Below are positions 1-8,861 of a DNA stretch of 64,000 nucleotides, one piece after another. The position numbers were made by a program, and so were the translations under genes. Source of the DNA: Cytophagales bacterium (GTDB lineage Bacteria > Bacteroidota > Bacteroidia > Cytophagales > Spirosomataceae). The notes under the pieces were generated by a model. The model worked only from the letters and a program-made list of their open reading frames with translations, was not told the origin of the DNA and did no database searches. How positions within the stretch are numbered: the first letter of the stretch is position 1; each line of letters begins with the position of its first letter. Location of the stretch: contig JAAFJP010000031.1 of the NCBI GenBank assembly GCA_013298125.1, positions 1 to 64,000 of the forward strand, written 5' to 3'.

Positions 1-117
1 GAAATATTAACCAATGCAGTAGAAGAAATCTTAAATCAAGTAGGTTCAAAATTCAAAATTGACTTTAACGAAATCAAACATTTTACACAATTCAAAACGT
101 CGTTTAAATTTGAATGA
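1..117 (+). CDS. C-terminal end of an unidentified protein (partial)
   Basis: Frame 1 is open from the window edge to a TGA at 115-117 and encodes 38 residues ending in TSFKFE. The start lies outside the window. The fragment is charged and lysine-rich with no recognisable motif. It could be the tail of any cytoplasmic protein, and no function is assigned. The base composition matches the surroundings. Confidence 0.45.
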   Translation, partial: EILTNAVEEILNQVGSKFKIDFNEIKHFTQFKTSFKFE

Positions 118-170
118 CTACTTAACTGTCAAAAAAATGGACTTAGAGCGAGCGAGTAATAAATACTTTT

Positions 171-302
171 GTCTATTCTGAATCAGGATTTTAGGATTAG
201 ATGATGAATAGGATTTTGTTAACGAGACATTAAAAGGAAAAACTTTATACTCCTTCTTTTACATCCTGAAAATCCTAAAATCCAGTAAATCCTGATTCAG
301 AC
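171..302. repeat. Inverted-repeat element (CTGAATCAGGATTT family)
   Basis: The left arm (about 178-198, starting CTGAATCAGGATTTTAGG) is matched in reverse complement on the right (about 271-302, ending AAATCCTGATTCAGAC). About 70 bases separate the arms. No open frame of note lies inside, so the 118-360 gap holds only this element and the aspS terminator. The layout resembles a short non-coding palindromic or MITE-like repeat; mobility is not shown. Confidence 0.6.
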
Positions 303-340
303 AGAAAAAACGGCTTCACCCAAAAGCGAAGCCGTCCTTA
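303..340 (-). terminator. Rho-independent terminator of aspS
   Basis: Read on the minus strand there is a GGCTTC/GAAGCC stem (311-317 paired with 328-334) with a roughly 10-base loop, followed directly by a run of T residues. It lies about 20 bases downstream of the aspS stop codon. Confidence 0.8.
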
Positions 341-360
341 AAAATCAAAAACATATATCC

Positions 361-2151
361 TTAAACCACCGTACGAATTTTCAATTCATTCAATTGCTTA
401 TCATCAATCGTTGAAGGAGAATCAATCATTACGTCTCTTCCTGAGTTATTTTTTGGGAAGGCAATAAAATCACGGATGGAATCTGAACCGCCAAACAATG
501 AACAAAGTCTATCGAAACCGAACGCTAAACCACCGTGTGGAGGGGCTCCATATTCAAAAGCATCCATCAAAAATCCAAATTGGTGTTTGGCTTCTTCGTC
601 TGAGAACCCTAAAACACCGAACATTTTTGCTTGTAATTCTTTCTGGAAAATACGGATTGAACCACCACCAACTTCAACACCATTGATTACCAAATCGTAG
701 GCATTGGCTCTAATTTTTCCATAATCCCCTGATTCTAAGTATTTTATGTCTTCTGGTTTTGGACTCGTGAATGGGTGGTGCATCGCAAACCAACGGTCTT
801 CTTCCTCACCATATTCCAATAACGGGAAATCAACAACCCAATGAGCTGCGTATTTCTTTGGGTCACGAAGTCCGAGACGATTACCCATTTCTAAACGTAA
901 TTCATTTAATTGCTTACGAACTTTGTCGCCATCGCCAGGGAGAATCAGGATTAAATCTCCCTTCTCCGCTCCGAAGGCTTCCGCCCATTTTTTCAAATCA
1001 TCTTCTGAATAAAATTTATCAACCGATGATTTCAAACTTCCGTCTGCATTGTAACGAAGGTAAATCATGCCTTTCGCTCCAATTTGAGGGCGTTTTACAA
1101 AATCCGTCAATTCGTCCATTTGCTTGCGGGTGTATTCTGCACAACCTTTTGCACAAATTCCGACAACGGTATTGGCTGAATCAAAAACAACAAAATCTTT
1201 ACCTGAAACTAAATCAAGAACCTCACCCCCGCCCTCTCCTGCTGAGAGGGAGTCTTTTAATGTTACAAACTTCATATCAAAACGAATATCGGGTTTGTCT
1301 GAACCATAAAATTTCATAGCGTGGTCGTAGGTCATGCGTGAGACTTCGCCCAAATCCAAACCTTTTACCTCGGTGAAAAGATGGCGAATCAATCCCTCGA
1401 ACATATTGAGAATATCCTCTTGTTCGATGAATGACATTTCGCAGTCAATTTGCGTAAATTCAGGCTGACGGTCTGCACGCAAATCTTCGTCACGGAAACA
1501 TTTTACGATTTGGTAATAACGGTCAAAACCTGACACCATCAATAACTGTTTGAAGGTCTGAGGCGACTGTGGCAAGGCATAAAACTCCCCAGGATTCATA
1601 CGTGAAGGCACAACAAAATCTCTTGCTCCTTCGGGCGTTGATTTAATCAAAACGGGTGTTTCAACTTCTATAAAATCTTGATTATCAAGATATTGACGAG
1701 TTGCTTTTGCTACGCTATGACGCAATATTAAATTCTGACGAACAGGATTTCTGCGTAAATCAAGGTAACGATATTTCATTCTGATGTCATCGCCACCGTC
1801 AGTTTCATCCTCAATCAAAAACGGAGGAAGTTTGGCGGGGTTCAATACAGAAAGTTCAGTGATTTTTATTTCAATATCACCCGTAGGCATTTTATCATTT
1901 TTTGATAAACGTTCCACAACTAAACCTGTAGCAGAAATGACAAATTCTCGTCCAAAAGTACGAGCTAAGTCCAAGATTTCTTTGGGCGTTTTGCCTTCTT
2001 CGAGCATCAATTGCGTAACGCCGTAGCGGTCACGGAGGTCAATCCAAATCATGCCCCCTTTGTCACGGGTGCGTTGTACCCAACCGCAAAGGGTTACGGT
2101 TTGGTTTACATGAGCGAGGCGGAGTTCGCCGTTATTGTGAGTTCTTAGCAT
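361..2151 (-). CDS. aspS: Aspartate--tRNA ligase
   Basis: Class II aminoacyl-tRNA synthetase that charges tRNA-Asp with aspartate in the cytoplasm. The 596 residues follow the bacterial AspRS plan: an N-terminal OB-fold anticodon-binding domain (about 1-110), a catalytic core with the [18 protein letters not shown] motif 2 region (about 220-240), a bacterial GAD insertion (about 290-430), and motif 3 near the C-terminus (GFDRL). The start [10 protein letters not shown] is the usual AspRS N-terminus. An odd feature is a stretch of about 11 residues at 300-311 ([11 protein letters not shown]) at the start of the GAD insertion. It is encoded by a copy of a repeat that also occurs between genes elsewhere in the window. 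A hairpin terminator follows the gene, which appears to be transcribed alone. Confidence 0.97.
   Translation of the reverse strand: MLRTHNNGELRLAHVNQTVTLCGWVQRTRDKGGMIWIDLRDRYGVTQLMLEEGKTPKEILDLARTFGREFVISATGLVVERLSKNDKMPTGDIEIKITELSVLNPAKLPPFLIEDETDGGDDIRMKYRYLDLRRNPVRQNLILRHSVAKATRQYLDNQDFIEVETPVLIKSTPEGARDFVVPSRMNPGEFYALPQSPQTFKQLLMVSGFDRYYQIVKCFRDEDLRADRQPEFTQIDCEMSFIEQEDILNMFEGLIRHLFTEVKGLDLGEVSRMTYDHAMKFYGSDKPDIRFDMKFVTLKDSLSAGEGGGEVLDLVSGKDFVVFDSANTVVGICAKGCAEYTRKQMDELTDFVKRPQIGAKGMIYLRYNADGSLKSSVDKFYSEDDLKKWAEAFGAEKGDLILILPGDGDKVRKQLNELRLEMGNRLGLRDPKKYAAHWVVDFPLLEYGEEEDRWFAMHHPFTSPKPEDIKYLESGDYGKIRANAYDLVINGVEVGGGSIRIFQKELQAKMFGVLGFSDEEAKHQFGFLMDAFEYGAPPHGGLAFGFDRLCSLFGGSDSIRDFIAFPKNNSGRDVMIDSPSTIDDKQLNELKIRTVV
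1221..1253. repeat. Copy of CCTCACCCCC palindromic repeat inside aspS
   Basis: These 33 bases begin CCTCACCCCCGCCCTCTCC and end GAGAGGGAGT. They match one arm of the intergenic hairpin at 43798-43833 apart from a few single-base differences. The length is a multiple of three, so the aspS frame is kept and residues about 300-311 are added. A mobile or spreading repeat appears to have been tolerated in a surface loop of an essential enzyme. Confidence 0.75.
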
Positions 2152-2155
2152 CAGT

Positions 2156-2200
2156 TGTCAGTAGGCAGTTTGCAGTTATTAGTCGTCAAACCTCTAACCC
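2156..2200. repeat. Fragment of GTAGGCAGT intergenic repeat
   Basis: The sequence GTCAGTAGGCAGTTTGCAGTTATTAG upstream of aspS resembles the left part of the repeats at 25671, 32770, 33820 and 36638. Only one arm is visible. Nothing else was found in this 141-base gap. Confidence 0.4.
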
Positions 2201-2292
2201 ATAATTTCATAAATCCTGCCAAATTGTAATGATTAATAAAATTTTCACAAAAATACGGAATAAACAGCCTTTGCCCAATAGATTATTAAGAA

Positions 2293-4728
2293 TTACCCCT
2301 TCACCCGACCTTGTTCTGTCTCCGAACCGCCGCTTGGTCTTGCTTTCAAGGTTTTTCCTTTGTTAAAACGCCATCCGAAGGCGATTGTAGCTACTCGGCT
2401 ATCGAAATAACTGTACCAACTTGCGGTGGAATTTGCTAAACTTTTGATATTTCCGCCTACTTGATTGGTGTAAAAAATATCACTTACCCCAAATTTTAAA
2501 TTGGCTTTTTCTTTCAAAATTTTTCTGGCAATGGCAAATCTCATGTTCCAGACGGGTATCGTTACGAATTGTCCAGAATAAACACTGGTCTGATAAACTC
2601 CTGCCAGCTCTGCACTCCATAACTTACTGATTTGAAACAAGTTAGTGGGTGCAAAATACCAATAAGTTCCTGAGTTATTGAGGTTTTGGTTATATAAAAC
2701 AGCTTGAAATTGGTTGTATCTCACCTCCGTATAAAGCTGAATTGTCCACCATTTGGTAGGTTGGAAGCCCCCGCTTACTGATAGCCCAAAAGTTTTTTGT
2801 TCTCCCACATTACCTGGGCGACTGTAAAATACATTCGTGCCTTGTTCGATGGTTTCATTGATGGGGTCTTTGAGATAACTGTATTCCAAAGTAGTGGTGA
2901 TTCTGCCTTTGTACGTGTGTGCGATTTCAAAATTATCCGAAAAAGTGGGTCTCAGAAATGGATTTCCACCATACAATGTAAATCTGTCCATCGGATAAGT
3001 AAATGGATTCATCGACTGATAATCAGGACGGTCTATCCTCCGACCATACGAAAAACTAAGTTGATGAGTGTCCGTAGTATCTAATTTGTAGGACACATAA
3101 AGGGTTGGAAATAGGCTACTGTAATCCCGCTTGAAAGTAGAATCTTTAACGACTCTATTACCCAATTGATTGCCCTTTATGTCCGTACTTTCGTATCTCA
3201 AACCTGCCTGAAAACCCCATTTCTTGCCTTCTATGCTATAATTTAGATAAGCGGCGTTGATATTTTCATCATAAATAAAATTATTTGAAAACTGATAATT
3301 GGGTACATTTTGATTATCAATAAAATCATAAAAATCCGCTACGTTTTCGGTATTGATAAAACTGGTTTTGAGTCCCGTTTCTATTTTTCCGCCATTTTTC
3401 AAAGGGTTCGTATAATCAATTTTTGCGGTTTTGATATTGATTTTTGCGGGTAAAGACGAATTCAGAATACTTCCTCCCAAGAATACTCTGTCGGGTGTAA
3501 AAGTATTGTTGAGCAATGACTGATTATGTTCAGAATCGTAGGCGATATAGTCCAAATTGGTCGTTAATTCTTTGCCCGTACTGTCAAATTTGTAGCTAAA
3601 ATTTACATTGGCACTTCCATTTCTGAAAACCTTGTCGGCAGGATTTAATACGGCTTCGTTCAGCGACGTAAGTTCCCCTTTTCCATTCGTGATTTTGGCA
3701 TTATTGTAAATTGGCGTTTGATTTGGATTTCGTAAAGCACTGAAAACCACGCCCATTGTGGCTTTTTTGTTGATATAATAATCCATTCCCAACTTAATAT
3801 TTGCTCCCGAAGGTTGTCTTTTTAGGTAAGAATTTTGTGTAAAACCAGAATTCAATTCGCCCGTTGGCTTAAAATACTGACGAGTGATGGTCAAATCTTG
3901 GTAGGTATTATTGATGTTGTAACTGGCGTTGGTGAAGAAGTTGATTTTATTGATTCTATAATTAAAATTGAGACTGTTGTTCGTGCGTGCGTAACGCCCT
4001 TGCCCGTAATTAACGTTGAATCCACCGTTTAAGCCCTTGGTTTTGTTCCGTTTCAACTTGATATTAATCACCCCAGCATTGCCCGCAGCCTCGTATTTTG
4101 CGGGTGGATTGGTCATAATTTCAATGGTTTCTATTGAGCCAGAAGGCAATGAACGCAAGTAATTTGCCAAATCTGCGGCGGACAAATACGTGGGTTTATC
4201 ATCAATAAAAATCACCACGCCAGGTTTTCCTTTTAAGCTAATTATACCATTAAAGTCCACCTGAACGCCAGGAGATTTCTCCAAAACTTCCAATGAATTT
4301 GCCCCTGCGTTGCTAATTAGAGCATCTGGGTTTACAATCGTGCGGTCAATTCGTCTTTCCACAAAAGGCTTTTTGGCAGAAACCGTTACTTCGTTTAAAG
4401 TCTTAGAATCTTCTACTAATTGGATGCTTGGAATTTCCAAAGCTGAACCTGCCAAAGTAAAGACTGGATGCGTGTATTTTTGAAAACCCACGTGCGTAAT
4501 TGTCAAGAAATAAGCTCCCTCTTTTTGATTCAAGAACTCAAATTTCCCTTCCAAATCTGCGATTGAGGCTTTTACGAAAGAAGAATCTTTGGATTTCAAT
4601 AAAGAAACCACCGCTCCTTCGATGGGCTTTTTGTTTGAGCCTAAGACTTCACCCGAAATTTTGCCAGTTTGAGCAATTAGAGTATTTGAGAAGAAAAGTA
4701 AGGCGATGAGGTAGTATAACTTGTTCAT
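2293..4728 (-). CDS. Outer-membrane beta-barrel receptor with carboxypeptidase-regulatory-like domain
   Basis: Predicted outer-membrane protein of 811 residues. Residues 1-19 form a signal peptide ending at LIAQ. Residues about 20-110 look like a carboxypeptidase-regulatory-like beta-sandwich (GKISGEVLGSNKKPIEGA). A TonB-plug-like domain follows (about 120-230, with IETIEIMTNPPAKYEAAG). The remaining 550 residues are rich in alternating aromatic strands, as in the Bacteroidota outer membrane beta-barrel family (PF14905 type). Such proteins are TonB-dependent-receptor relatives, but no SusD partner is nearby, so the substrate is unknown. It is transcribed alone on the minus strand and has no clear terminator. 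Confidence 0.85.
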   Translation of the reverse strand: MNKLYYLIALLFFSNTLIAQTGKISGEVLGSNKKPIEGAVVSLLKSKDSSFVKASIADLEGKFEFLNQKEGAYFLTITHVGFQKYTHPVFTLAGSALEIPSIQLVEDSKTLNEVTVSAKKPFVERRIDRTIVNPDALISNAGANSLEVLEKSPGVQVDFNGIISLKGKPGVVIFIDDKPTYLSAADLANYLRSLPSGSIETIEIMTNPPAKYEAAGNAGVINIKLKRNKTKGLNGGFNVNYGQGRYARTNNSLNFNYRINKINFFTNASYNINNTYQDLTITRQYFKPTGELNSGFTQNSYLKRQPSGANIKLGMDYYINKKATMGVVFSALRNPNQTPIYNNAKITNGKGELTSLNEAVLNPADKVFRNGSANVNFSYKFDSTGKELTTNLDYIAYDSEHNQSLLNNTFTPDRVFLGGSILNSSLPAKINIKTAKIDYTNPLKNGGKIETGLKTSFINTENVADFYDFIDNQNVPNYQFSNNFIYDENINAAYLNYSIEGKKWGFQAGLRYESTDIKGNQLGNRVVKDSTFKRDYSSLFPTLYVSYKLDTTDTHQLSFSYGRRIDRPDYQSMNPFTYPMDRFTLYGGNPFLRPTFSDNFEIAHTYKGRITTTLEYSYLKDPINETIEQGTNVFYSRPGNVGEQKTFGLSVSGGFQPTKWWTIQLYTEVRYNQFQAVLYNQNLNNSGTYWYFAPTNLFQISKLWSAELAGVYQTSVYSGQFVTIPVWNMRFAIARKILKEKANLKFGVSDIFYTNQVGGNIKSLANSTASWYSYFDSRVATIAFGWRFNKGKTLKARPSGGSETEQGRVKG

Positions 4729-4824
4729 ATTGAAGAGATTAAGAAAAATCAGTAAGTAATCATATTACGAAAATAGGTAGGAATCGTATTAAATTTTTCA
4801 AAAAATACACCAACGGTAACAAAG

Positions 4825-4865
4825 AAAAAGAGCGTACCGAAATGATTTTTCGATACGCTCTTTTT
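4825..4865 (-). terminator. Hairpin terminator after the lon operon
   Basis: Arms 4825-4840 and 4850-4865 (AAAAAGAGCGTA and its complement, one mismatch) form a stem with A and T runs on both sides. It can therefore act in both directions. On the minus strand it follows the DUF1569 gene by about 10 bases. Confidence 0.8.
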
Positions 4866-4874
4866 GAATAATTC

Positions 4875-5336
4875 TTATACCCCAAACTGAGTCAAATGAT
4901 GGTCTATATGCTTGTAAAACAGATTATTCCATTCCGCAACGCTCATTTTACCAAAAGAAAGAGATTCTTTTCCATCAAAATAAGCCTCACCTAACTCAAC
5001 CGATTTTTTGAGATAATCAATCAGACGTTTCTTTTCCGTTTCAAAATTTTTGTCTTCTTTCATCACAAATGCAGGGGCGGTTGGTGAGTTTTTCTTGTAG
5101 GGGGTTGTTTCATCCGTAAGCCCTTTTTTCAGAAAAGTTTTCAAGATAAAACCCATGAAAAAGTTTGGTTTTGAGTGTATATTTTCAAAAGCCATTTCAT
5201 AAGTAACGTTGTTATGGGCTAACATTTGCCCTACGCTCATTTTGCCCCACTGAGGCGTGCTTTGAGGACTTAATTGATTGATTCTACCAATGATTCCATC
5301 GGTAACAGGTTGAGTAAAGATGTTTGGTAATGCCAT
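4875..5336 (-). CDS. DUF1569 / DinB-like protein
   Basis: Small cytoplasmic protein of 153 residues resembling the DUF1569 branch of the DinB-like four-helix-bundle superfamily. Visible family features are the segment WGKMSVGQMLAHN (about 30-42), which carries a potential metal-ligand histidine, and the C-terminal HIDHHLTQFGV with further histidines. DinB relatives bind divalent metals, and some use thiol cofactors; the reaction here is unknown. The gene is last in a minus-strand series with lon and a beta-barrel gene (21-base gap) and is followed by a terminator, suggesting an operon. The fold assignment is fairly firm, the function is open. Confidence 0.75.
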   Translation of the reverse strand: MALPNIFTQPVTDGIIGRINQLSPQSTPQWGKMSVGQMLAHNNVTYEMAFENIHSKPNFFMGFILKTFLKKGLTDETTPYKKNSPTAPAFVMKEDKNFETEKKRLIDYLKKSVELGEAYFDGKESLSFGKMSVAEWNNLFYKHIDHHLTQFGV

Positions 5337-5357
5337 GATTTATGTTGATTTTAGAAG

Positions 5358-6137
5358 CTAAACCCCTCTTTGGTTTTCAGAAGATTTTGAGTTGATTTTG
5401 TATTGAATGCCCACTGAAATATTTAACCAACCGTCATTTGCCGTATCACTGTAAGAATTTTTGCCTCCGATGATATTGGGATTTCCTAAGTTGTAGGGTG
5501 TTGTTCCGTCGAGTTTATCATTAGAAATCCAATTGTAACCCATGTCATAAATTAGCCCAAATTTGTCATTAAAATCATATTTAAGCAAGATTCCAAAGGG
5601 GATAATCAACTCACGGGTATAATAAATCCCTTGTTCCCCAATCCCATTGCCAGCGGGTTGAAAAAGGGCAGTGTGTCTCGTAGTTCCATCGGCAGTTGTA
5701 CGTAGAAAATTGTTGGTTTTCAAATCATATACGTCCGTATGAAACCATATCATTCCCACGCCTCCATAAACTTTATACTCAAAATTTTTAGTAGAAAAAT
5801 AGCGTGAAATATTCCAAGATGTTTGGGCTTTGACTTGAAAATACTCACATTGAAACCGTGAAAAATAAGGGCTATTTTCAGAGCCAACGAGTTTGCCACC
5901 CGTAAGCTCAATGCCCAAATTTACTTTTTCAGTTATCCCATTATCTATATTGATTCCAAAGGTTGGTTTTAAGGAAAATATATCGCCTAATTCACCTGTG
6001 ATGCTTCCCAAACCTATTTTAGGGCTTATCGAAATCCCATCAACATAGTTAAAACGTTTAAATTTTCTTTGAGAATAACTGTGATTTTGTAAGCAAAAAT
6101 AAATTAAAGTTAGTGGTAAAAAAGCTCTGAGTTTCAC
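5358..6137 (-). CDS. Secreted outer-membrane beta-barrel-like protein, function unknown
   Basis: The 259-residue product has a hydrophobic signal peptide (about 1-22, ending near SYSQ). The rest is rich in short alternating strands with aromatic residues (for example FEYKVYGGVGMIWF), as in small outer-membrane barrels. No specific family is recognised. It starts 8 bases after the lon stop codon, so it is very likely cotranscribed with lon and the DUF1569 gene. Whether it is linked to envelope stress is speculation from position. Confidence 0.65.
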   Translation of the reverse strand: MKLRAFLPLTLIYFCLQNHSYSQRKFKRFNYVDGISISPKIGLGSITGELGDIFSLKPTFGINIDNGITEKVNLGIELTGGKLVGSENSPYFSRFQCEYFQVKAQTSWNISRYFSTKNFEYKVYGGVGMIWFHTDVYDLKTNNFLRTTADGTTRHTALFQPAGNGIGEQGIYYTRELIIPFGILLKYDFNDKFGLIYDMGYNWISNDKLDGTTPYNLGNPNIIGGKNSYSDTANDGWLNISVGIQYKINSKSSENQRGV

Positions 6138-6145
6138 TGAAATAT

Positions 6146-8635
6146 TTAGTTTAAATTATTTGCCCCCACCTTCTCCTCAGGAAAAACAAACTTAATCGGC
6201 TTTGAAACCTTCTCCTTCATCAACGCAATTTCCAAGACTTCATCTACATAATCTACATAGTGAAAAGTCAGGTCGGAAATGTACGATGGCGTGATTTCTT
6301 CTATGTCTTTGCGGTTTTTGTAACAAAGGATAACGTCCTTGACACCAGCACGTTTAGCGGCTAAAATCTTCTCTTTTATCCCTCCTACTGGCAATACTTT
6401 TCCTCTTAAAGTTACTTCACCCGTCATCGCTAAATGTGGTTTCACTTTGCGTTGAGTTAATGCCGAGGCAATCGAGGTGGTCATCGTAATACCTGCCGAA
6501 GGTCCATCTTTGGGAACAGCTCCTGCGGGTACGTGTATGTGAAGGTTGTAATTATCAAAAACACGATAATCAATATCATAATCTTCCGCATGAGCCCGCA
6601 AATATGAAAGTGCCGCCATTGCCGACTCCTTCATCACATCGCCCAATTGTCCAGAAAGCGTAACGCCTCCTTTTCCACGGTTCAAGATAGATTCGATGAA
6701 GAGAATATCGCCTCCCACGGGTGTCCACGCCAAGCCCGTAACCACGCCTGCGGTGTCGTTGGTTTCGTATAAATCTTTATCAAAAACCTCTTGTCCTAAC
6801 AGTTTTACTACCTCTTCTGGCTTGATGGTTTTTGGATATTCTTCCTCCATCGCAATGGATTTCGTAATCTTCCGAATCAATTTACCAACTTGTTGCTCCA
6901 ACTTCCGCACGCCTGATTCACGAGTGTAACCTTCTACTAATTTGTGTAGGGCAGCATCGGTAATGGTAAGGGTCTTATTATCTAAACCATGCTCCGATTT
7001 TTGCTTCGGAACAAGGTGTTTTTTGGCAATTTGCACCTTTTCTTCCACTGTATAACCACTAATATCAATGATTTCCATACGGTCACGGAGGGCAGGGTGA
7101 ATGGTGTCCAATGAGTTGGCGGTGGCAATAAATAATATCTTCGAGAGGTCATATTCAACCTCCAAATAATTATCCATAAACGAGCTATTTTGCTCAGGGT
7201 CAAGGACTTCCAATAATGCAGAAGACGGGTCTCCACGGTGGTCTGAGCCTACTTTATCAATTTCATCTAAGATAAAAACTGGATTTGCAGAACCCGCTTT
7301 TTTGATGTTTTGAATCAATTTTCCAGGCATTGCTCCGATATAAGTTTTACGATGCCCTCTGATTTCAGATTCATCATGCAAACCGCCCAAAGCCATACGT
7401 ACATACTTGCGACCCAATGCCTCTGCCACTGACTTTCCAAGCGAAGTTTTACCCACGCCAGGAGGTCCGTACAAACACAAAATCGGAGCTTTCATGTTAC
7501 CCTTCATCTTCAAAACTGCCAAATATTCGATGATTCTTTCTTTGACTTTTTCCAATCCAGAATGGTCTGCATCAAGAATTTTTTGGGCTTTTTTGAGGTC
7601 GAAATTATCTTTGGTAGTCTCATTCCAAGGTAAATCAGTCAATAATTCAACATAATTCATCAACATCGGATATTCTGCCGACATTGAGTTGGTACGTTGC
7701 AATTTATTCAATTCTTTCTGGAAATGGTCGCCTACTTCTTTACTCCATTTTTTGTTTGCCCCCTTCGCCCGAATCTTATCAATTTCTGCTTCTGGACTCT
7801 CTACGCCCAATTCTTCCTGCAAAACCTTAATCTGTTGGCGAAGGTAATAATCACGTTGTTGTTGGTCAATATCGCTACTGGCTTTGCTCTGAATTTCACG
7901 TTTGATTTCCAATAAATCAATGTCATTCATCATCAATTCCAACAAACGACGAGCTTGGTCGAGACCGTCTCGAATCTCTAATAATTGTTGTTTTTCGTTG
8001 CCTTCTGCATTGACATTGGCAGACAAAAAGTGAATCAAAAACTCAGGGGATTCGATATTATCAAGGGCAATTTGAGCCTCACGGGGGATTTCAGGATTCA
8101 AAAATAAAATTTTAGAAGCCATTTCTCGCAAAGACTGAATCAAGGCTTTGTTTTCCTTGTTCAATTTTTTGGGAAGGGTGTCGTCCCAATAAGCCACTTT
8201 TGCGGTCAGATTTGGGTCAGATTTTGTGTAAGCCTCTACCTCAAAACGCTTGCGACCCTGCACAATAATCGTGGTATTTCCACCTGGCAAAGCTATCATT
8301 TTGAGAATATGTGCCACCGTTCCGACTTTGTGTAAGTCTTCGCCTGTTGGGTCTTCTTTATTCGGATTCGCCTGTGTGATTACGCCCAAAGTACGATTGC
8401 CTTTGTAGGCTTTTTTGACCAAACGAATAGATTTTTGTCGCCCAACGGTAATCGGAATCACCATACCTGGGAACAAAACCATATTGCGAACAGGCAAAAT
8501 GGGCAATTCATTAGAAAGTACCCCTAATTTATCATCATCAATGTCTTCCCCCCCGATTGGTATGAGTTCTATGTTATCAAAATCAGTGATTTCGGCAAGT
8601 CTGAGGTTATTTAAAAATGTTCTATCGTAACTCAT
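6146..8635 (-). CDS. lon: Endopeptidase La (Lon protease)
   Basis: ATP-dependent serine protease that degrades misfolded and regulatory proteins in the cytoplasm. The 829 residues comprise an N-terminal LAN substrate-binding domain (about 45-245, with ELPILPVRNMVLFPGMVIP), an AAA+ module with Walker A GPPGVGKT at 390-397 and Walker B FILDEIDK, and a C-terminal protease domain. The Ser-Lys dyad is S713 in DGPSAGIT and K756 in GGIKEK, by alignment with the E. coli S679/K722 spacing. Length is slightly above E. coli Lon. It is first in a probable three-gene operon ending at the 4825-4865 terminator. A TGTCA/TGGCA-like motif about 125 bases upstream may be regulatory. Confidence 0.97.
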   Translation of the reverse strand: MSYDRTFLNNLRLAEITDFDNIELIPIGGEDIDDDKLGVLSNELPILPVRNMVLFPGMVIPITVGRQKSIRLVKKAYKGNRTLGVITQANPNKEDPTGEDLHKVGTVAHILKMIALPGGNTTIIVQGRKRFEVEAYTKSDPNLTAKVAYWDDTLPKKLNKENKALIQSLREMASKILFLNPEIPREAQIALDNIESPEFLIHFLSANVNAEGNEKQQLLEIRDGLDQARRLLELMMNDIDLLEIKREIQSKASSDIDQQQRDYYLRQQIKVLQEELGVESPEAEIDKIRAKGANKKWSKEVGDHFQKELNKLQRTNSMSAEYPMLMNYVELLTDLPWNETTKDNFDLKKAQKILDADHSGLEKVKERIIEYLAVLKMKGNMKAPILCLYGPPGVGKTSLGKSVAEALGRKYVRMALGGLHDESEIRGHRKTYIGAMPGKLIQNIKKAGSANPVFILDEIDKVGSDHRGDPSSALLEVLDPEQNSSFMDNYLEVEYDLSKILFIATANSLDTIHPALRDRMEIIDISGYTVEEKVQIAKKHLVPKQKSEHGLDNKTLTITDAALHKLVEGYTRESGVRKLEQQVGKLIRKITKSIAMEEEYPKTIKPEEVVKLLGQEVFDKDLYETNDTAGVVTGLAWTPVGGDILFIESILNRGKGGVTLSGQLGDVMKESAMAALSYLRAHAEDYDIDYRVFDNYNLHIHVPAGAVPKDGPSAGITMTTSIASALTQRKVKPHLAMTGEVTLRGKVLPVGGIKEKILAAKRAGVKDVILCYKNRKDIEEITPSYISDLTFHYVDYVDEVLEIALMKEKVSKPIKFVFPEEKVGANNLN

Positions 8636-8760
8636 GCTGTTAAACTAAAATTATTGGTTATTGGTGAATATGGTTTTGAGGTTGGCAAGTGATTGATTTT
8701 CAGTGGTATTTTCTTTGGAAATTATCATCGGGTAATTCTTGTACTTAAAACAAAAATTTC

Positions 8761-8773
8761 TGCCACTATGACA
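8761..8773 (-). promoter_or_regulatory. Candidate regulatory motif upstream of lon
   Basis: On the minus strand the sequence is TGTCATAGTGGCA, followed by an AT-rich stretch containing TTTTTGTTTT. The paired TGTCA and TGGCA blocks resemble motifs I recall upstream of Bacteroidota heat-shock genes. This is not verified here. The remainder of the 8636-8861 gap shows nothing else. Confidence 0.3.
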
Positions 8774-8861
8774 TAACATATAAAATTAACGTTAAATTTC
8801 ATATTCTTCAAACTGATTTATTAAATGGTCAAATCGTATGCCGATTGACAGATTGGCAGGG

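Noticed and set aside
118-360. Small gene in the left-end gap
   Set aside because: No open frame with a plausible start and length; only an inverted repeat and the aspS terminator are seen.
771-1319. 182-residue open frame opposite aspS
   Set aside because: It is entirely antisense to a confidently identified aspS and has no family resemblance.
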